From assembly GCF_003054025.1 (NCBI RefSeq), contig NZ_QBKG01000002.1, forward strand, positions 163,553-227,552: a stretch of DNA of 64,000 bases, written 5' to 3'. Positions within the stretch are counted from its first letter, which is position 1; every line of letters begins with the position of its first letter. Position numbers and translations under genes: made by a program. The notes beneath the pieces are model-generated. The model made no database searches, was not told the origin of the DNA, and was given only the letters and a program-made list of their open reading frames with translations. Shown piece by piece: positions 1-9,249 of this stretch. Origin of the DNA: Capnocytophaga leadbetteri. Its GTDB lineage: Bacteria; Bacteroidota; Bacteroidia; Flavobacteriales; Flavobacteriaceae.

Positions 1-91
1 CACCTTTGTCGGGCGCAAATAATACACCAACAGCTACACCTACAGCCAAACCTGCTGCAAGCCCTAATAATACATTTCCTGCTTTTGCCAT
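1..91 (-). CDS. YtxH domain-containing small protein (partial)
   Basis: Only the first 30 residues lie in the window; the gene runs off the left edge. It begins MAKAGNVLLGLAAGLAVGVAV and continues to LFAPDKG. A glycine/alanine-rich hydrophobic helix followed directly by LFAPDKG is the hallmark of YtxH-like (formerly gas-vesicle-like) proteins, which have one N-terminal membrane segment and a coiled-coil tail. The tail is not visible here. The family is often stress-related, but the role in this organism is unknown. A TATATTTG element sits upstream at 127-134. Confidence 0.75.
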   Translation of the reverse strand, partial: MAKAGNVLLGLAAGLAVGVAVGVLFAPDKG

Positions 92-126
92 AATAATATT
101 AGTTTTTAGTTTTTATAAAAATCGCA

Positions 127-156
127 CAAATATACGAATAATTTTTGAATAAGCAA
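127..156 (-). promoter_or_regulatory. Promoter of the YtxH gene
   Basis: On the minus strand TATATTTG (127-134) fits the Bacteroidota -7 consensus TAnnTTTG, and a TTG (154-156) lies 19 nt further upstream as a -33 element. It is about 36 nt from the ATG at 91. Confidence 0.5.
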
Positions 157-164
157 GAATAATT

Positions 165-226
165 TACAAATTTGCAAATCGCCAAATTGACAAATCGGCA
201 AATCGGCAAATTGACAAATCAGCAAT
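165..226. repeat. Degenerate tandem repeat of 8-9 nt units
   Basis: About six imperfect copies of units such as CAAATCGGC and CAAATTGAC stand head to tail. The rest of the 91-496 gap holds only AT-rich sequence, a looser run of AATTTGCTAATT-type words at about 335-380, and the promoters of the flanking genes. I see no gene in it. Confidence 0.6.
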
Positions 227-426
227 GATAGCTTGGCTATAGGTTGAATATACAATGAATACAGCTTGAATATAGACACACTGAAGAAACGCTTTTGTCA
301 AATTAACAATAAAAACGGCAAAACCTTGCGAATTTACTAATTTGCTAATTTACAAATTTGCTAATTATCTAATTGTCTGATTTATAATACTTACAAAAAA
401 AAGATACTAATTTTTTTTAAGAAATA

Positions 427-457
427 TTTTGTATTTAGTGTAAAATATGTACCTTTG
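427..457 (+). promoter_or_regulatory. Promoter of secDF
   Basis: TTTTG at 427-431 and TACCTTTG at 450-457 are spaced 18 nt apart and fit the Bacteroidota -33/-7 consensus. The TTG inside this element is therefore not the secDF start; the ATG at 497 is. Confidence 0.7.
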
Positions 458-496
458 CCGTTTGAAGATAAAAAGTTAAGTAATTCATTTAAAAAA

Positions 497-3484
497 ATGC
501 AAAACAAAGGACTTATTAAACTATTTGCCCTACTATTTGGGTTGGTAAGTATTTACCAGCTTTCATTTACGTATGTGGCAGGTAGAGTGGAAGACGAAGC
601 CAAAGCGTTTGCTGCGGCTAAAGTGTCTAATACTCAGCCCGATTATATCGCTAAACGCGAAGCAGTCGAAGCAAAGTATTTAGACTCAATGTTGGGGCAA
701 GATGTCTATAACATCGGTATAGCTAAGTTCACTTTTGCTGAAGTTAAAGAGAAAGAGCTCAACCGTGGGCTCGACCTCAAAGGGGGTATCAACGTTATCC
801 TACAGATTTCAGTAAAAGATATCCTTAGAGGGTTGGCTAACAATTCTAAAGACCCCATTTTTAACAAATCATTAGCCGAAGCGGATGTTCAGCTGCGCAA
901 AACCGACAAAACCTACTTGGATTTGTTCTTCGAAGCTTACGCTAAAAACGGTGGTAAATTAGCTTCACCTGATGTGTTTGCTAATAAAACCCTTAGTGAC
1001 CAAATCAACTTCCAAATGTCTGATAGCGAGGTGCGCCCTATTATCCGTCGCAAAGTTGATGAGTCTATCGTATCAGCTTTTGAGGTATTGCGCAAACGTA
1101 TCGACAAATTTGGGGTTTCTCAGCCTAATATCCAACGCTTGGGTGCCTCTGGTCGTATACTTATTGAGCTTCCAGGAGCTAAAGATATCGACCGTGTAAA
1201 AGCCCTTTTACAAAGTACTGCTCAACTCGAATTTTGGGAAACTTATAAGAACGGAGACGTATACCCTTACTTAGAAGCTCTTAACGAGCAACTCAAAACT
1301 ACTAAAGTAGCTAAAACTACTTCTACTAAAGATACTTTAGCGGTTAATACACAAACAGCTAGCACTATCGACTCTCTTCTTACTGATGTGAAGAAAGACT
1401 CAGTTCCTGCTAAAGGCACTGTTAATCCTCTTTTCGATTTGGCTAGCCCTGTTCGTTACGAAAGTCCTGTACTTTTAACAGCAAATCTTAAAGATACAAT
1501 GCAGGTGAATAGCTACTTGCATTCACCAGAAGCTAAACGTTTGCTACCTGCTGATTTGCAATATGTGAAATTCGTATGGGGCAAACCAGACAAGAAAACT
1601 TCTATGATTGAGTTGTATGCGCTCAAAGGCAACCGCGATAACACTCCTGCCCTTACTGGTAACGTGATTACCCAAGCAGACCAAGGGTATGATATGCGCA
1701 ACCAACCGTCAGTATCAATGCAAATGGACGGTAAAGGAGCTCGTATATGGGAAGCCCTTACTGGCAAAGCCTTTACTGAACGCGGCAATATAGCTATTGT
1801 ACTTGATAATATAGTGTATTCAGCACCAGGGGTAACCACAGGTGCTATTTCAGGAGGTCGTTCTGAAATTACAGGTAACTTCACTCTTAATGAGGCTATC
1901 GACCTTGCTAACGTACTTCGTGCTGGTAAGTTGCCTGCAGGGGCTGACATCGTACAGTCTGAAGTGGTAGGACCTTCATTAGGGCAAGAGGCTATCGACA
2001 GCGGTATGAACTCATTCCTTATTGCTACTATCTTTATCTTCGCTTGGATGGTGTTCTACTACGGTCGTGCGGGTATTTATGCTGATATAGCTTTATTGGT
2101 GAATATTCTCCTTATCTTTGGAGTGCTATCGAGTATAGGTGCGGTACTTACTTTACCGGGTATTGCGGGTATCGTGCTTACTATAGGTATGGCGGTCGAT
2201 GCTAACGTGCTTATTTTTGAACGCTCGAAAGAAGAATTAGCTAAAGGTAAAACTACTGACCAAGCGGTAGTAGATGGGTTTAAACACGCTTTATCATCAA
2301 TCTTAGACTCTAATATTACTACAGGTCTGACAGCGTTGATACTTTTGTTCTTCGGTAGTGGTCCTATCCAAGGTTTTGCAACTACCTTGCTCATCGGTAT
2401 CCTTACCACGCTCTTTACCGCTATCTTTATCACTCGTCTTCTTATAGATTACAGTGTAGAAAAACGTCATTTGCTTACATTCGTAACTTCTGTTACTAAA
2501 AACTGGTTCAGAAATGTTAATTTGAACTTTATAGGCAACCGCAAAGTGGGTTATGTTATCTCTATTACCCTTTCTGTAATAGGAATTATTTCACTTTTCA
2601 CTCGTGGTCTTGACCAAGGTATCGACTTCGTAGGAGGGCGTACTTACCAAGTGCGTTTTGAAAAAGAAGTAGTACCTACTCAGGTAGCCGAAGCGTTGAA
2701 AAAAGACTTAGGTAATGTAGAGGTGAAGACTTTTGGAGCTCCTAACCAAGTGAAAATCTCTACTAAATACAAAGTACAAGAAGAAAGTACTGAAGTAGAT
2801 AACGAGGTACAACAACTCCTTTACAAAGGCTTGCAATCTTTCTTACCACAAGGGCTTTCTTACGAAAGTTTTGCACAAGCTTCCTCTACTGATAAGGTGG
2901 GTATTATGCAATCAATGAAAGTAGGCCCTACCATAGCAGAAGATATTAAGAGTAGTGCCTTCTGGTCAGTAATAGGTTCGCTTATAGTGATAGGTTTGTA
3001 TATCCTCTTCCGTTTCCGCAAATGGCAGTTCTCTATGGGTGCGATTGTATCATCAGCTCACGACGTGCTATTGGTATTGGGTATTTACTCGCTAACCTAC
3101 AGCATAATGCCATTTAATATGGAAATCGACCAAGCGTTTATTGCGGCTATCCTTACAGTAGTAGGTTATTCGCTTAACGATACCGTGATTATCTACGACC
3201 GTATTAGGGAGGTAATGCGTCAGCCACATTGGTCTCGCGAAAAGATTAACCACGCCCTTAATACTACTCTTAGCCGTACCTTGAACACCTCATTTACTAC
3301 TTTAGCCGTATTGGTAACCATCTTTATCTTTGGTGGTGAAACCCTTAGAGGCTTTATGTTCGCTATGATTATAGGTGTATTTGTAGGTACTTACTCATCT
3401 ATCTTTGTGGCAGCACCAATCATTTACGATACTGTAAAAGATGAATCGGTGAGCTCTGATAACAAAGAAGAGCATAAAAAGTAA
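497..3484 (+). CDS. secDF: Fused protein translocase subunit SecDF
   Basis: This is the inner-membrane SecD-SecF fusion (995 residues) that uses the proton or sodium gradient to help SecYEG pull proteins across the membrane. The N-terminus has one membrane segment (KLFALLFGLVSIYQLSF), then the periplasmic domain with the SecD motif DLKGGINVILQI. The first six-helix block includes GMAVDANVLIFER. The SecF half begins around residue 690, with DQGIDFVGGRTYQV and the SecF block VVGYSLNDTVIIYDRIREV. Fused SecDF of about 1000 residues is usual in Bacteroidota. I chose ATG 497 because the longer reading frame starts within the promoter. A hairpin terminator follows directly. Confidence 0.95.
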   Translation: MQNKGLIKLFALLFGLVSIYQLSFTYVAGRVEDEAKAFAAAKVSNTQPDYIAKREAVEAKYLDSMLGQDVYNIGIAKFTFAEVKEKELNRGLDLKGGINVILQISVKDILRGLANNSKDPIFNKSLAEADVQLRKTDKTYLDLFFEAYAKNGGKLASPDVFANKTLSDQINFQMSDSEVRPIIRRKVDESIVSAFEVLRKRIDKFGVSQPNIQRLGASGRILIELPGAKDIDRVKALLQSTAQLEFWETYKNGDVYPYLEALNEQLKTTKVAKTTSTKDTLAVNTQTASTIDSLLTDVKKDSVPAKGTVNPLFDLASPVRYESPVLLTANLKDTMQVNSYLHSPEAKRLLPADLQYVKFVWGKPDKKTSMIELYALKGNRDNTPALTGNVITQADQGYDMRNQPSVSMQMDGKGARIWEALTGKAFTERGNIAIVLDNIVYSAPGVTTGAISGGRSEITGNFTLNEAIDLANVLRAGKLPAGADIVQSEVVGPSLGQEAIDSGMNSFLIATIFIFAWMVFYYGRAGIYADIALLVNILLIFGVLSSIGAVLTLPGIAGIVLTIGMAVDANVLIFERSKEELAKGKTTDQAVVDGFKHALSSILDSNITTGLTALILLFFGSGPIQGFATTLLIGILTTLFTAIFITRLLIDYSVEKRHLLTFVTSVTKNWFRNVNLNFIGNRKVGYVISITLSVIGIISLFTRGLDQGIDFVGGRTYQVRFEKEVVPTQVAEALKKDLGNVEVKTFGAPNQVKISTKYKVQEESTEVDNEVQQLLYKGLQSFLPQGLSYESFAQASSTDKVGIMQSMKVGPTIAEDIKSSAFWSVIGSLIVIGLYILFRFRKWQFSMGAIVSSAHDVLLVLGIYSLTYSIMPFNMEIDQAFIAAILTVVGYSLNDTVIIYDRIREVMRQPHWSREKINHALNTTLSRTLNTSFTTLAVLVTIFIFGGETLRGFMFAMIIGVFVGTYSSIFVAAPIIYDTVKDESVSSDNKEEHKK

Positions 3485-3509
3485 AAGTTTAACTTTATTT
3501 GCATAGTGG

Positions 3510-3543
3510 AAAAGCTGCCTTAGTGATAAGGCAGCTTTTTTTT
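3510..3543 (+). terminator. Rho-independent terminator after secDF
   Basis: A 12-bp stem (AAAGCTGCCTTA / TAAGGCAGCTTT) with a 4-nt loop is followed by a run of T. Confidence 0.85.
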
Positions 3544-3554
3544 ATTTACTTTAT

Positions 3555-3585
3555 TTTGTGTATTCAGATTATTTGTTTAACTTTG
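3555..3585 (+). promoter_or_regulatory. Promoter of lpd
   Basis: TTTG (3555-3558) and TAACTTTG (3578-3585) are 19 nt apart, an almost perfect Bacteroidota promoter. It supports the ATG at 3621 as the start, with a leader of about 30 nt. Confidence 0.7.
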
Positions 3586-3620
3586 CGGTGAAAATAAAAA
3601 ATCTAAAAAACCAATATAGT

Positions 3621-5027
3621 ATGAAAACCTACGACATCGTTATCATCGGTTCAGGTCCAGGCGGCTATGTGGCTGCTATACGCGCAGGGCAATTAGGATT
3701 TAAAACGGCCCTTGTAGAAAAATATAACACTTTAGGCGGTACCTGCCTTAATGTAGGCTGTATACCTTCTAAAGCCTTGTTAGATTCTTCTCATCACTAC
3801 GAAGATACTCTTAAGCATTTAGACGCACACGGCATTGAACTCTCTGGTGAGGTAACCCTCAACTTAGAGAAAATGATAGCACGCAAGGCGGCTGTGGTAG
3901 AGCAGACTTGTGCAGGTGTGAAATTCTTAATGGACAAAAATAAGGTAGAAGTCTTTACAGGAGTAGGCTCTTTTGTGTCACCTACCCAAATAAAGATTAC
4001 AGCCGCCGATGCTACTGAACAGCTTATCGAAGCTAAATATACTATTATAGCTACAGGCTCTAAACCTGCCTCTTTGCCTTTTATTACCCTTGATAAAGAG
4101 CGAGTAATTACCTCTACTGAGGCACTTAAACTAAAAGAAGTTCCTAAACATCTAATAGTGATAGGAGGAGGAGTGATAGGTTTAGAATTAGGGCAAGTAT
4201 ATAGTCGTTTAGGGGCAAAAGTATCAGTAGTAGAGTATACCGATAGTATTATCCCTACAATGGACAGAGGTTTAGGGCGAGAACTTACTAAAGTACTCAA
4301 AAAGCAAGGTTTTGATTTTTATACCGGTCACCAAGTGAAAGAAGTAACCCGTGAAGGAGCTACGGTAACAGTAAAAGCAACTACTCCTAAGGGCGAAGAA
4401 CTTAGCCTGCAAGGCGATTACTGTTTAGTAGCTGTAGGTCGCCGTCCTTATACCGAAGGTCTTAACCTCGAAGCGGCTGGCGTACACAAAGATGATAGGG
4501 GTAGGGTAGTGGTAAATGACCATTTGCAGACTAATGTGCCTAATATCTATGCTATAGGCGATGTGGTGCGCGGCGCTATGTTGGCACATAAGGCTGAGGA
4601 AGAAGGGGTATTAGTAGTAGAGCAGTTGGCAGGGCAAAAACCTCATATCGATTACAATCTTATACCAGGCGTTGTTTACACTTGGCCAGAAGTAGCTTCA
4701 GTGGGCAAGAGCGAAGAGCAACTAAAAGCCGAAGGAGTAACTTATAAAGTAGGACAATTTGCATTCCGTGCTTTGGGTCGTGCTCGTGCTAGTATGGATA
4801 CTGATGGTTTTGTAAAAATATTGGCTGATACTAAGACCGATGAGGTATTAGGGGTACATATTATAGGAGCGCGCGCTGCCGATATGATAGCCGAAGCTGT
4901 AACGGCAATGGAGTTTAAAGCCAGTGCTGAAGATATAGCGCGCATCAGTCACGCACACCCAACTTTTACTGAAGCTGTAAAAGAAGCGGCTCTTGCAGCT
5001 ACCGAGAACAGAGCAATACATAGTTGA
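3621..5027 (+). CDS. lpdA: Dihydrolipoyl dehydrogenase (E3)
   Basis: This flavoprotein (468 residues) reoxidises the dihydrolipoamide of the 2-oxoacid dehydrogenase complexes and/or glycine cleavage system with NAD+. Visible parts are the N-terminal FAD site GSGPGGYVAAIRAGQLG, the redox-active disulfide GGTCLNVGCIPSK, the NAD site GGGVIGLELGQVYSRLG, the second FAD motif IYAIGDVVRG, and the C-terminal dimerisation domain with the catalytic HAHPTFTEA. Length is normal. The gene stands alone here with its own promoter; the E1/E2 genes are not in the window. ATG 3621 was preferred over an upstream in-frame start because that one lies within the promoter. Confidence 0.95.
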   Translation: MKTYDIVIIGSGPGGYVAAIRAGQLGFKTALVEKYNTLGGTCLNVGCIPSKALLDSSHHYEDTLKHLDAHGIELSGEVTLNLEKMIARKAAVVEQTCAGVKFLMDKNKVEVFTGVGSFVSPTQIKITAADATEQLIEAKYTIIATGSKPASLPFITLDKERVITSTEALKLKEVPKHLIVIGGGVIGLELGQVYSRLGAKVSVVEYTDSIIPTMDRGLGRELTKVLKKQGFDFYTGHQVKEVTREGATVTVKATTPKGEELSLQGDYCLVAVGRRPYTEGLNLEAAGVHKDDRGRVVVNDHLQTNVPNIYAIGDVVRGAMLAHKAEEEGVLVVEQLAGQKPHIDYNLIPGVVYTWPEVASVGKSEEQLKAEGVTYKVGQFAFRALGRARASMDTDGFVKILADTKTDEVLGVHIIGARAADMIAEAVTAMEFKASAEDIARISHAHPTFTEAVKEAALAATENRAIHS

Positions 5028-5077
5028 TTGTTAATATTGAACGACAGATATGGTAAAGAAAAATAATTAAAGAAAAA

Positions 5078-5109
5078 TTTGTTTGTTAAAAAAATAAATA
5101 ATATCTTTG
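5078..5109 (+). promoter_or_regulatory. Promoter of the proline dehydrogenase gene
   Basis: TTTG (5078-5081) and TATCTTTG (5102-5109) are separated by 20 nt. The ATG lies 45 nt further on. Confidence 0.65.
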
Positions 5110-5153
5110 CCTCACATTAACAATTAATAATTAACAATTGATAATTGACAATT

Positions 5154-6338
5154 ATGGAAAATCGCTTTTCTGACACTAAGACCGCTTTTGAACTCAAAAG
5201 CCAATCAGAGTTAAATTGGGCTTATTGGCTCTTTAAACTCATCGGTAACAATGCCCTTATCAATATGGGTACTGCTCTTACCAATTTTTCACTAAAGCTC
5301 CGTCTACCTGTAGAAGGAATGATTCGCAGTACGGTGTTTAACCAATTTTGTGGGGGCGTTTCGGAGCAAGACTGCCTACCTGTTATCCAAAAAATGCATA
5401 ACAAAGGGGTGGGGTCTGTGCTTGACTATTCGGTAGAAGGGAAAGATGATGAAGCCTCTCTTGAAGCTACCTTTCAGAAAACGATGGAAACCATTGATTT
5501 TGGTAACCAACACCGCAATGATGGTATCCCTATCGTAGTTTTTAAACCTACAGGATTTGGGCGTTTTGCTATTTTCCAAAAAATTACTGAAGGCAAGAGC
5601 TTAACCGCTGATGAAGAAAAAGAATGGGAAAAGATTAAGCAGCGTTTTGATGCTGCTTGTAAGAAAGCCTATGAGTATAAACTCCCTATTTTAGTAGATG
5701 CTGAAGAGAGCTGGATGCAGACTGCCGCTGATGACTTGGTGGAAGAGATGATGCGCAAATATAACAAAGAAGAAGCTATCGTATACAACACGTTACAAAT
5801 GTATCGCCACGATCGTCTGCCTTACCTAAAAGGACTTTATGAGCGTGCAGTAGCTGATGGTTTCTATATTGGGGTGAAGGTAGTGCGTGGAGCGTATATG
5901 GAAAAAGAAAACGAACGTGCTGCTGAACAAGGTTATCCTACCCCTATATGTGCTAGCAAACAGGCTACTGATGATAATTATAATGCAGTTGTTACCTATA
6001 TTATAGAGCATATCGATCGTATTGCTCTTTTTGCAGGTACTCATAACGAAGAAAGTGCTGCTCTTATTATGGACTTGATGGCTAAAAAAGGACTTGCTAA
6101 AGACGATAAACGTGTTTGGATAGCCCAATTGTACGGTATGAGCGACCATATTAGCTTCAATGCCTCAAAAGAGGGGTATAATGTGGCTAAATACTTGCCT
6201 TTCGGTCCTGTGCGCGAGGTAATGCCTTACTTGATACGCCGTGCTGAAGAGAATACTTCAGTGGCAGGACAAACAGGGCGCGAGCTTACACTGCTAAGTG
6301 CTGAGAAAAAACGCCGCAAAACAGAAAAGAACTCATAG
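5154..6338 (+). CDS. Proline dehydrogenase (monofunctional)
   Basis: This 394-residue FAD enzyme oxidises proline to pyrroline-5-carboxylate, the first step of proline catabolism, and passes electrons to quinone. It has the PRODH TIM-barrel signature: VDAEESWMQ, the YIGVKVVRGAYMEKE strand, LYGMSDHISF, and a C-terminal YLIRRAEENTSV helix carrying the conserved arginines that bind substrate. There is no aldehyde dehydrogenase domain, so the P5C dehydrogenase step must be encoded elsewhere. The longer N-terminal region (NWAYWLFKLIGNNALI) is usual for the Bacteroidota form. It is monocistronic, with a promoter upstream and a hairpin downstream. Confidence 0.93.
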   Translation: MENRFSDTKTAFELKSQSELNWAYWLFKLIGNNALINMGTALTNFSLKLRLPVEGMIRSTVFNQFCGGVSEQDCLPVIQKMHNKGVGSVLDYSVEGKDDEASLEATFQKTMETIDFGNQHRNDGIPIVVFKPTGFGRFAIFQKITEGKSLTADEEKEWEKIKQRFDAACKKAYEYKLPILVDAEESWMQTAADDLVEEMMRKYNKEEAIVYNTLQMYRHDRLPYLKGLYERAVADGFYIGVKVVRGAYMEKENERAAEQGYPTPICASKQATDDNYNAVVTYIIEHIDRIALFAGTHNEESAALIMDLMAKKGLAKDDKRVWIAQLYGMSDHISFNASKEGYNVAKYLPFGPVREVMPYLIRRAEENTSVAGQTGRELTLLSAEKKRRKTEKNS

Positions 6339-6355
6339 ATTATTATTCATATTTA

Positions 6356-6409
6356 TTTTTTCCTCGTTTCGTCAACCTCCTCCTCTCCTGATTGAAACGG
6401 GGAAAAAAA
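6356..6409 (+). terminator. Possible terminator between the proline dehydrogenase gene and ftsX
   Basis: An inverted repeat TTTTTCCTCGTTTC / GAAACGGGGAAAAA (one G-T pair) encloses a pyrimidine-rich loop of about 23 nt. It lacks a clean T tract after the stem, so a terminator role is uncertain. Confidence 0.4.
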
Positions 6410-6422
6410 TTGTGCTTTATCA

Positions 6423-6452
6423 TTTGTCATTTGTAATTATTTTGTAATTTTG
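6423..6452 (+). promoter_or_regulatory. Promoter of the ftsX operon
   Basis: TTTG (6423-6426) and TAATTTTG (6445-6452) are 18 nt apart, 22 nt before the ftsX ATG. Confidence 0.6.
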
Positions 6453-6474
6453 CCCCGTTATTAAACTTATTATA

Positions 6475-7353
6475 ATGTCGCGTTCGATAGATTCATTTAA
6501 CAGAAGAAGACTACTCACCTCTTATTTTTCGGTTATCGTAAGTATTACCTTGGTGTTGTTTTTGTTGGCTTTCTTTGGTTTTTTGGTGCTCAGTACTAAA
6601 AAATTAGCTGACCATTTCAAAGAGCAGGTAACAGTAACTGTGCAAATAAAGGATAATGCTAAAGCAGCTGATATTACCCAACTGCAGAAAACGCTATCGG
6701 TAGCTGATTATGTGAAAGAACTGAAGTTTATATCGAAAGATGAGGCAGCAGAGAAGTTTAGTAAGGATATAGGAGAGGATTTTGTTACTTTTATTGGTAC
6801 CAATCCACTGCGAAATGCTATAGACCTCAGTCTGAAAGCTGAGTTTGCTGAACCTGATAAAATGCAAGAAATTAAACACGAATTAGAGCAAAATTCGTTT
6901 GTGTCCGAAGTGATATATGACCAATCATTAGTAGCACTTATTCACGATAATGTGAATAGAATAGGGTTAATCACTTTAGTTTTTAGTGCTCTTTTTACCT
7001 TTGTATCGGTGTTGCTCATCAATGCGTCAATTAGGCTTTCTATTTACTCTAAACGTTTTATTATCAAGACAATGCAGTTAGTAGGGGCTACGCGTGGGTT
7101 TATACGCCGTCCGTTTATACGCACCAATGTACGCTTAGGTATATTAAGTGCCTTAATAGCGATGACCTTTTTCTATCTTTCGCTTTTGGCTATTGTTAGG
7201 TCGTATCCTGAGTTTGGAGTGCTGATAGACAGTAGTGTACTATTGATAGTATTTGCAGGTGTATTGCTGATGGGTATTCTTATCAGTTGGGGTAGTACTT
7301 TTTTTGCTACTCAGCGTTTTTTGAACCTAAATACTAATGATTTGTATTATTAA
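6475..7353 (+). CDS. ftsX: Cell-division ABC transporter permease FtsX
   Basis: This is the integral membrane partner of the ATPase FtsE (292 residues). The FtsEX complex couples ATP hydrolysis to activation of peptidoglycan hydrolases at the division site. The topology is that of FtsX: an N-terminal helix (SYFSVIVSITLVLFLLAFFGF), a periplasmic loop of about 120 residues, then three helices from about residue 165, including LVFSALFTFVSVLLINASIRLSIYSKRFIIKTMQLVGATRGFIRRPF, a typical FtsX/MacB cytoplasmic turn. No ftsE is adjacent, as is common in Bacteroidota. It is followed by DUF3098 and uppP in what looks like one operon. Confidence 0.92.
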   Translation: MSRSIDSFNRRRLLTSYFSVIVSITLVLFLLAFFGFLVLSTKKLADHFKEQVTVTVQIKDNAKAADITQLQKTLSVADYVKELKFISKDEAAEKFSKDIGEDFVTFIGTNPLRNAIDLSLKAEFAEPDKMQEIKHELEQNSFVSEVIYDQSLVALIHDNVNRIGLITLVFSALFTFVSVLLINASIRLSIYSKRFIIKTMQLVGATRGFIRRPFIRTNVRLGILSALIAMTFFYLSLLAIVRSYPEFGVLIDSSVLLIVFAGVLLMGILISWGSTFFATQRFLNLNTNDLYY

Positions 7354-7390
7354 TTAGTGAATAATTCAAAATTGAAAAATTACAATTATA

Positions 7391-7648
7391 ATGAAACATC
7401 ATTCAACCCTTATTTTTGAAGAGAAAAATTATATTTTTATGGCGATAGGCTTAGCAGTGATAACGCTAGGCTTTTTGCTGATGAGTGGAGGTGGGAGCGA
7501 TAATCCTGCAGTGTTTGATGCGTCAATTTTTGACTTCAGACGTATTCACTTAGCACCCGCTTTAGTGCTCTTGGGCTTTGCCATAGAAATATACGCAATA
7601 TTGCTCAACCCTACTAAAAAAGAAACTCAAGAAGAAGAAAATAAATAA
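7391..7648 (+). CDS. DUF3098 family membrane protein
   Basis: This 85-residue protein has two membrane helices (NYIFMAIGLAVITLGFLLMSG and IHLAPALVLLGFAIEIYAILL) joined by the SIFDFRRIHLAPALVLLGF signature of DUF3098, a Bacteroidota-specific family. The function is unknown. Its place between ftsX and uppP is a conserved arrangement as I recall it for the phylum, suggesting an envelope role. Its stop overlaps the uppP start by one base, so the two are probably translationally coupled. Confidence 0.9.
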   Translation: MKHHSTLIFEEKNYIFMAIGLAVITLGFLLMSGGGSDNPAVFDASIFDFRRIHLAPALVLLGFAIEIYAILLNPTKKETQEEENK

Positions 7649-8457
7649 TGAATACACTACAAGCTATTATTATCGCTATAGTAGAGGGACTTACTGAGTA
7701 CCTTCCTATTTCATCAACAGCCCATATGGGCTTTACCGCCAGCTTGATGGGAATGCCTGAAGATGAATATCTGAAAATGTTTCAGGTATCTATACAGTTT
7801 GGGGCTATCTTATCAATAGTAGTGCTATATTGGCGCAAATTCTTTGACTTTTCTAACTTCAATTTTTATATTAAGTTAGCTTGTGCAGTAGTGCCAGCCT
7901 TGATATTAGGAAAACTTTTTGATGATAAGATAGAAGCGGTATTAGGCAATCAAAAAGTAATATCTATCGTGCTTATTATTGGGGGGATTATTCTAATATT
8001 TGTAGATAAATGGTTTAAAAATCCTGTTATTGATAATGAAAAAGAGATTTCAGTAAAGAAAGCAGTTATAATAGGATTCTGGCAATGCTTGGCGATGATG
8101 CCTGGCACTTCGCGTTCGGCAGCTTCTATCATTGGGGGGATGACCCAAGGGCTTTCGCGCAAGGCTGCTGCTGAGTTCTCCTTTTTCTTGGCTGTTCCGA
8201 CAATGTTAGCTGTAACCGTTTATTCGCTTTTCTTAAAAAAATGGGGTGCTGAAGGTACGGTACAACAAAAAGGTTATGAGCTTATTATGGCAAGCGACCA
8301 GTCTTTTTGGTTGTTTATCATAGGCAATGTGGTAGCCTTTGTAGTGGCGATGATAGCAGTGAAGTTTTTTATACATATACTTACTAAGTTTGGTTTTAAA
8401 GTGTGGGGTATCTACCGTATAATAGTAGGTTCAGTACTTTTGTACTATTTCTGGTAG
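7648..8457 (+). CDS. uppP: Undecaprenyl-diphosphatase UppP (BacA)
   Basis: This 269-residue polytopic membrane enzyme dephosphorylates undecaprenyl diphosphate so that the lipid carrier can be reused for peptidoglycan and O-antigen synthesis. The two conserved UppP motifs are visible: VEGLTEYLPISSTAHM near the N-terminus and MPGTSRSAASIIGGMTQGLSRKAAAEFSF at about residues 151-180. Its ATG overlaps the stop of the DUF3098 gene. A second phosphatase of the PAP2 type follows, consistent with a local lipid-carrier recycling role. Confidence 0.95.
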   Translation: MNTLQAIIIAIVEGLTEYLPISSTAHMGFTASLMGMPEDEYLKMFQVSIQFGAILSIVVLYWRKFFDFSNFNFYIKLACAVVPALILGKLFDDKIEAVLGNQKVISIVLIIGGIILIFVDKWFKNPVIDNEKEISVKKAVIIGFWQCLAMMPGTSRSAASIIGGMTQGLSRKAAAEFSFFLAVPTMLAVTVYSLFLKKWGAEGTVQQKGYELIMASDQSFWLFIIGNVVAFVVAMIAVKFFIHILTKFGFKVWGIYRIIVGSVLLYYFW

Positions 8458-8475
8458 TAAAATGATTGATAGCCA

Positions 8476-9231
8476 ATGAAAGTATTGTTTTTTATTACAG
8501 CATTTTGCTTTATTCTCATCACTTCAGTAAAGGCACAAAACGATAGTCTGTCGATAGCCTTACCCTCTTCGCTATTGACAACTGAAAAACCAAGTGTACA
8601 ACAAGTATTGCTACCTGCATCACTTATATCATTAGGACTTATTTCTAATGCTACCTATATCAATAGGTATGTGCAAAGGCATGCTTATAGATTTTCGGGA
8701 GGACAGAAACGCCGTTTTGATGATTACCTGCAATATGCCCCTATAGCAACTACTTTTGTGCTTAGCAATTTTGGAGTTAAACCCAAACACACGGTGAAAG
8801 AGCGGTTGATAGTAGGTGCTACCTCTTATGCTATTATGGCAGCTTTGGTAAATGGAGTAAAATACACTACACGCATACGCCGCCCTGACAATAGCAGCTA
8901 TAATTCTTTTCCTTCGGGACATACAGCTACAGCTTTTACAGGAATGGAAATGCTTTGGCAGGAATATAAAGACGAAAGTGTATGGATAGGAATCAGCGGC
9001 TATGCACTTTCTGCTGTAGTAGCAGGTATGCGTCTGCATAATAATCGCCATTGGGCAGGTGATGTGTGCGTAGGAGCAGGAATAGGCATCCTTAGTACTC
9101 GTGCCGCTTATTGGCTTTTGCCTTATACTTCTAAATGGTTTTCGGCTGAAGAAAAATCTTCTGTTCAGATGGTATGTTATCCTGTTTATTCTGCTGAAAT
9201 GAAAGGTTTTGGACTTACCTTGTATCGTTAA
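8476..9231 (+). CDS. PAP2 superfamily phosphatase
   Basis: This 251-residue protein has an N-terminal signal or anchor (MKVLFFITAFCFILITSVKAQ) and the three phosphatidic-acid phosphatase motifs: KYTTRIRRP, FPSGHTATAFTG and GMRLHNNRHWAGD. The catalytic histidines are in PSGH and NNRH. Likely substrates are lipid phosphates or diphosphates such as undecaprenyl diphosphate; the adjacent uppP favours this, but the specificity is inferred. It lies 18 nt after uppP and is probably co-transcribed. Confidence 0.88.
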   Translation: MKVLFFITAFCFILITSVKAQNDSLSIALPSSLLTTEKPSVQQVLLPASLISLGLISNATYINRYVQRHAYRFSGGQKRRFDDYLQYAPIATTFVLSNFGVKPKHTVKERLIVGATSYAIMAALVNGVKYTTRIRRPDNSSYNSFPSGHTATAFTGMEMLWQEYKDESVWIGISGYALSAVVAGMRLHNNRHWAGDVCVGAGIGILSTRAAYWLLPYTSKWFSAEEKSSVQMVCYPVYSAEMKGFGLTLYR

Positions 9232-9249
9232 ACTAAAAACTATTAGAAT

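Noticed and set aside
455..496. Extended N-terminus for SecDF from a TTG
   Set aside because: The TTG is part of the TACCTTTG promoter element; the ATG at 497 begins the normal SecD N-terminus.
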